A DNA stretch of 33,667 nt, from NCBI GenBank assembly GCA_017542055.1, contig JAFXXW010000019.1:1-33667 (forward strand), given 5' to 3'. Both the position numbers and the translations under genes were made by a program. Origin of the DNA: Kiritimatiellia bacterium. Its GTDB lineage: Bacteria > Verrucomicrobiota > Kiritimatiellia > RFP12 > UBA1067. Below the pieces are notes generated by a model. The model was given only the letters and a program-made list of their open reading frames with translations. It did not search any database and was not told the DNA's origin. Every line of letters starts with the position of its first letter. The stretch's first letter is position 1. Positions 32,378 to 33,667 of the stretch are shown one piece after another.

Positions 32378-33182
32378 TGTAGCTTTTCTCGAGCGTGGCA
32401 TCCGCAAACTGACGAATTCCAACGAAAATGGAGTGCGACTCAGAACTATGATGTCCAGCATCATCGTAGGCCAGTTTCTCGATGGAGCGGTCATGCGAGG
32501 CGGCGGGGCACTCAAGTTGCGTTATGGCGCGGGAATAACCCGCTACACTATCGACTTCGATGCTGCCCTTCGAGTGGATGAAGAGAGGTTCGTGGAAGAA
32601 TTCAATCGCCGGTTGGAGGAGGGTTGGAGTTTATTTTCCGGGCGATTGGTCAAGTTGCCCAAAGCCCATCCGGCAAATGTCCCAGAAGCCTATGTGATGC
32701 AGCCATTTGAAGTGAGATTGACCTATAAGAACCAATCGTGGTGCTCGGTGCGGATGGAGGTTTCGTATAACGAGGTGGGCGATGCAGACGAGTATGACGA
32801 AGTTCCGCTAGATCCGTACATCAAATTGATTTTTGCGCAATTGAATTTGCCGGAACCTAGGCCAGTGCCACTTATGAAATTGGTGCATCAGGTGGCGCAG
32901 AAAATTCACGGTGCTACCGACATCAAAGCGCCTCGCGCACAGGATGTAATCGATCTTCAGTTGATTGCCGGGCGCGAAATGCTGGATTTACGTGAACTCA
33001 AGCGCGTGAGCGAACGTTTATTCGCCAATCGCAAGGCGCAGTCTTGGCCGCCAAAAGTAAATTTGTCCGGCGAGATGGTCGAAGCTTATGCGGCATTGAA
33101 AGGCGACCTTCCGGTATTGCCTGATTGCGCTTCGGCGTTGAATTGGCTATCCGACTTTATCGCCAATATCCAATCCGCCTGA
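32361..33182 (+). CDS. AbiEii/AbiGii-family nucleotidyltransferase toxin
   Basis: 273 residues. MRGGGALKLRYGAGITRYTI followed by DFDAAL is the polymerase-beta-type nucleotidyltransferase core: Gly47-Gly48 and Asp65-x-Asp67. The later KIHGATDIKAPRAQDVIDLQ segment matches the third conserved motif of AbiEii proteins (basic residues, then R-x-x-D-x-x-D). Related toxins (MenT, AbiEii) add nucleotides to tRNA or other targets and arrest growth until neutralised. Two ATGs (32358, 32361) are adjacent; GGAGG ends at 32354, so 32361 has the better spacing (6 bp). It overlaps the antitoxin gene by 17 bp. Both metal-binding Asp are intact, so it is probably active. Confidence 0.87.
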   Translation: MKPPHNVAFLERGIRKLTNSNENGVRLRTMMSSIIVGQFLDGAVMRGGGALKLRYGAGITRYTIDFDAALRVDEERFVEEFNRRLEEGWSLFSGRLVKLPKAHPANVPEAYVMQPFEVRLTYKNQSWCSVRMEVSYNEVGDADEYDEVPLDPYIKLIFAQLNLPEPRPVPLMKLVHQVAQKIHGATDIKAPRAQDVIDLQLIAGREMLDLRELKRVSERLFANRKAQSWPPKVNLSGEMVEAYAALKGDLPVLPDCASALNWLSDFIANIQSA

Positions 33183-33200
33183 AATAATTTCACTTTCCGC

Positions 33201-33230
33201 TTGACTTGGTTGGGTGGAATATGATATAAT
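33201..33230 (+). promoter_or_regulatory. promoter with no following ORF (TTGACT-N18-TATAAT)
   Basis: TTGACT (33201-33206), 18-bp spacer, TATAAT (33225-33230), within the 14-mer ATATGATATAATAT (33219-33232). It starts 19 bp after the AbiEii stop. No credible protein-coding gene begins within the remaining 430 bases, so it probably makes an untranslated RNA or a long leader. Confidence 0.82.
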
Positions 33231-33237
33231 ATGCGTT

Positions 33238-33384
33238 GTTCAACGAGCCAACTTCAGTTGAGGCGTAACCAACCGCGAAGGCCTGCATGGCGACTGAGGA
33301 GTGTCGTTGGGCTTGATTCGCCCTCGCGGCTTCTTCCCGGCTGTTTAGCGGCCGGTGCGAGTGGTCGCGAATGAGGCGAATCTA
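33238..33384 (+). ncRNA. candidate structured non-coding RNA, unknown family
   Basis: Begins at the predicted start of the promoter at 33201-33230. Two folding domains can be drawn by hand. The 3' domain has GATTCGCC (33315-33322) pairing perfectly with GGCGAATC (33375-33382), inside it TCGCG (33324-33328) with CGCGA (33366-33370), and at the tip CCGGC (33337-33341) with GCCGG (33351-33355). The 5' domain pairs CCAAC (33248-33252) with GTTGG (33306-33310) around TCAGT/ACTGA (33254-33258 / 33293-33297). It is more GC-rich than its surroundings. I could not match tmRNA, SRP RNA, 6S RNA or RNase P RNA. No T-rich terminator follows; it could be a leader of a gene beyond the window. Confidence 0.45.
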
Positions 33385-33388
33385 TTAT

Positions 33389-33405
33389 GGAGTTTTGGAG
33401 TTGGG
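33389..33405. repeat. interspersed 17-bp repeat, copy 3
   Basis: Identical to the copies at 31436-31452 and 31706-31722. It starts seven bases after the last paired base of the candidate RNA. Confidence 0.8.
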
Positions 33406-33667
33406 GAATGTGGAAATGTGAAAGTGTTGCCAAGTCCAGTACCAATTGCCAATTGGGAGTTGGGGAGTTGGGAGAGAGGGAAAATGTGCAAATGTGCAAA
33501 TATCCAGGTCCAACATCCAATACCAGTACCAATGGCCAATGGAGGGTGGGGGAAGCCCAGTTCGTCAAGTAGAAAAGACACTTTTGTTTGAGTTGCGCTG
33601 ATTGTTGTTCGTCAGAATTCGGACACTTTCGAGGTTGGATTTCTTTTTGGATATGGGTTTGGGGCCG
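33406..33667. other. low-complexity intergenic DNA, no gene seen
   Basis: Short direct repeats dominate: GGGAGTTGGGGAGTTGGGAG (33456-33475, degenerate relative of the 17-bp repeat), two ATGTGCAA units near 33484-33499, and alternating CCAATACCAGTACCAATGGCC-like steps around 33518-33538. Open frames across it are translations of these repeats and lack ribosome binding sites. From about 33575 the sequence is ordinary A/T-richer DNA up to the window end; I see no gene start there. Confidence 0.7.

Noticed and set aside
33238-33312. Integron attC-like pair: GTTCAAC (fits RYYYAAC) and GTTGGGC (fits GTTRRRY) 75 bp apart
   Set aside because: The two boxes are not complementary beyond AAC/GTT, no second attC follows the other accessory genes, and no integrase is seen.
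33308-33323. tRNA T-arm-like hairpin (GGGC, 7-base loop, GCCC)
   Set aside because: The loop TTGATTC lacks the conserved C56 and A58, and no acceptor, D or anticodon arm can be placed.
33355-33591. Plus-strand ORF of 78 codons, and overlapping minus-strand frames at 33254-33581
   Set aside because: Starts inside the structured segment without a Shine-Dalgarno and translates simple repeats; no protein-like features.

Overview
The window is a GC-rich, almost entirely one-directional stretch from a Gram-negative anaerobe. KdsB (LPS Kdo), YidC, lipoproteins and ExbB/ExbD show two membranes. PPDK and a D-lactate dehydrogenase suit fermentative, PPi-dependent glycolysis. An exported sulfatase, a GH89-type alpha-N-acetylglucosaminidase and an exported SUMF1-domain protein suggest a host- or mucus-glycan user of the PVC group (Kiritimatiellota/Lentisphaerota-like). 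The lineage is an inference from gene content; no phylogeny was possible.

Layout. 1-7220: ppdK (5' end outside the window), a two-domain glycosyltransferase, plsY, a shortened GH89 glycosidase and a HAD phosphatase, joined by overlapping stop/start codons. 7203-11402: a strong promoter drives rpmH-rnpA-yidD-yidC-lepA. 11407-16624: exbB-exbD followed by a TPR protein, a membrane-anchored von Willebrand A protein and a two-helix membrane protein, which looks like an energised envelope machine in which a VWA protein sits where TolA/TonB would be. 16621-22592: a MurU-AmgK fusion (MurNAc recycling) with a His/Cys tail, a 698-residue protein I do not recognise, kdsB, a small lipoprotein and a short rpoN. 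22589-30173: cysS, sulfatase, a CaCA exchanger, cmk, a lone OppC-like permease, an MFS carrier and a D-LDH with a Cys-rich tail. Of the 25 gene junctions between ppdK and ldhA, 20 overlap and none of the five gaps exceeds 55 bp.

30174-33667 is different: lower GC, real intergenic spaces, low-complexity repeats, and genes each preceded by the same promoter. It holds an exported SUMF1-domain protein, a minus-strand gene for a 25-residue amphipathic peptide with its own Shine-Dalgarno and terminator, an AbiE-type toxin-antitoxin pair with a likely operator, and a promoter followed by a strongly structured, non-coding segment.

Four promoters (before rpmH, the SUMF1 gene, abiEi and the putative RNA) share an identical 14-mer, ATATGATATAATAT, with -35 hexamers at 17-18 bp. 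It appears to be this organism's strong housekeeping promoter signature and marks transcription units in the window.
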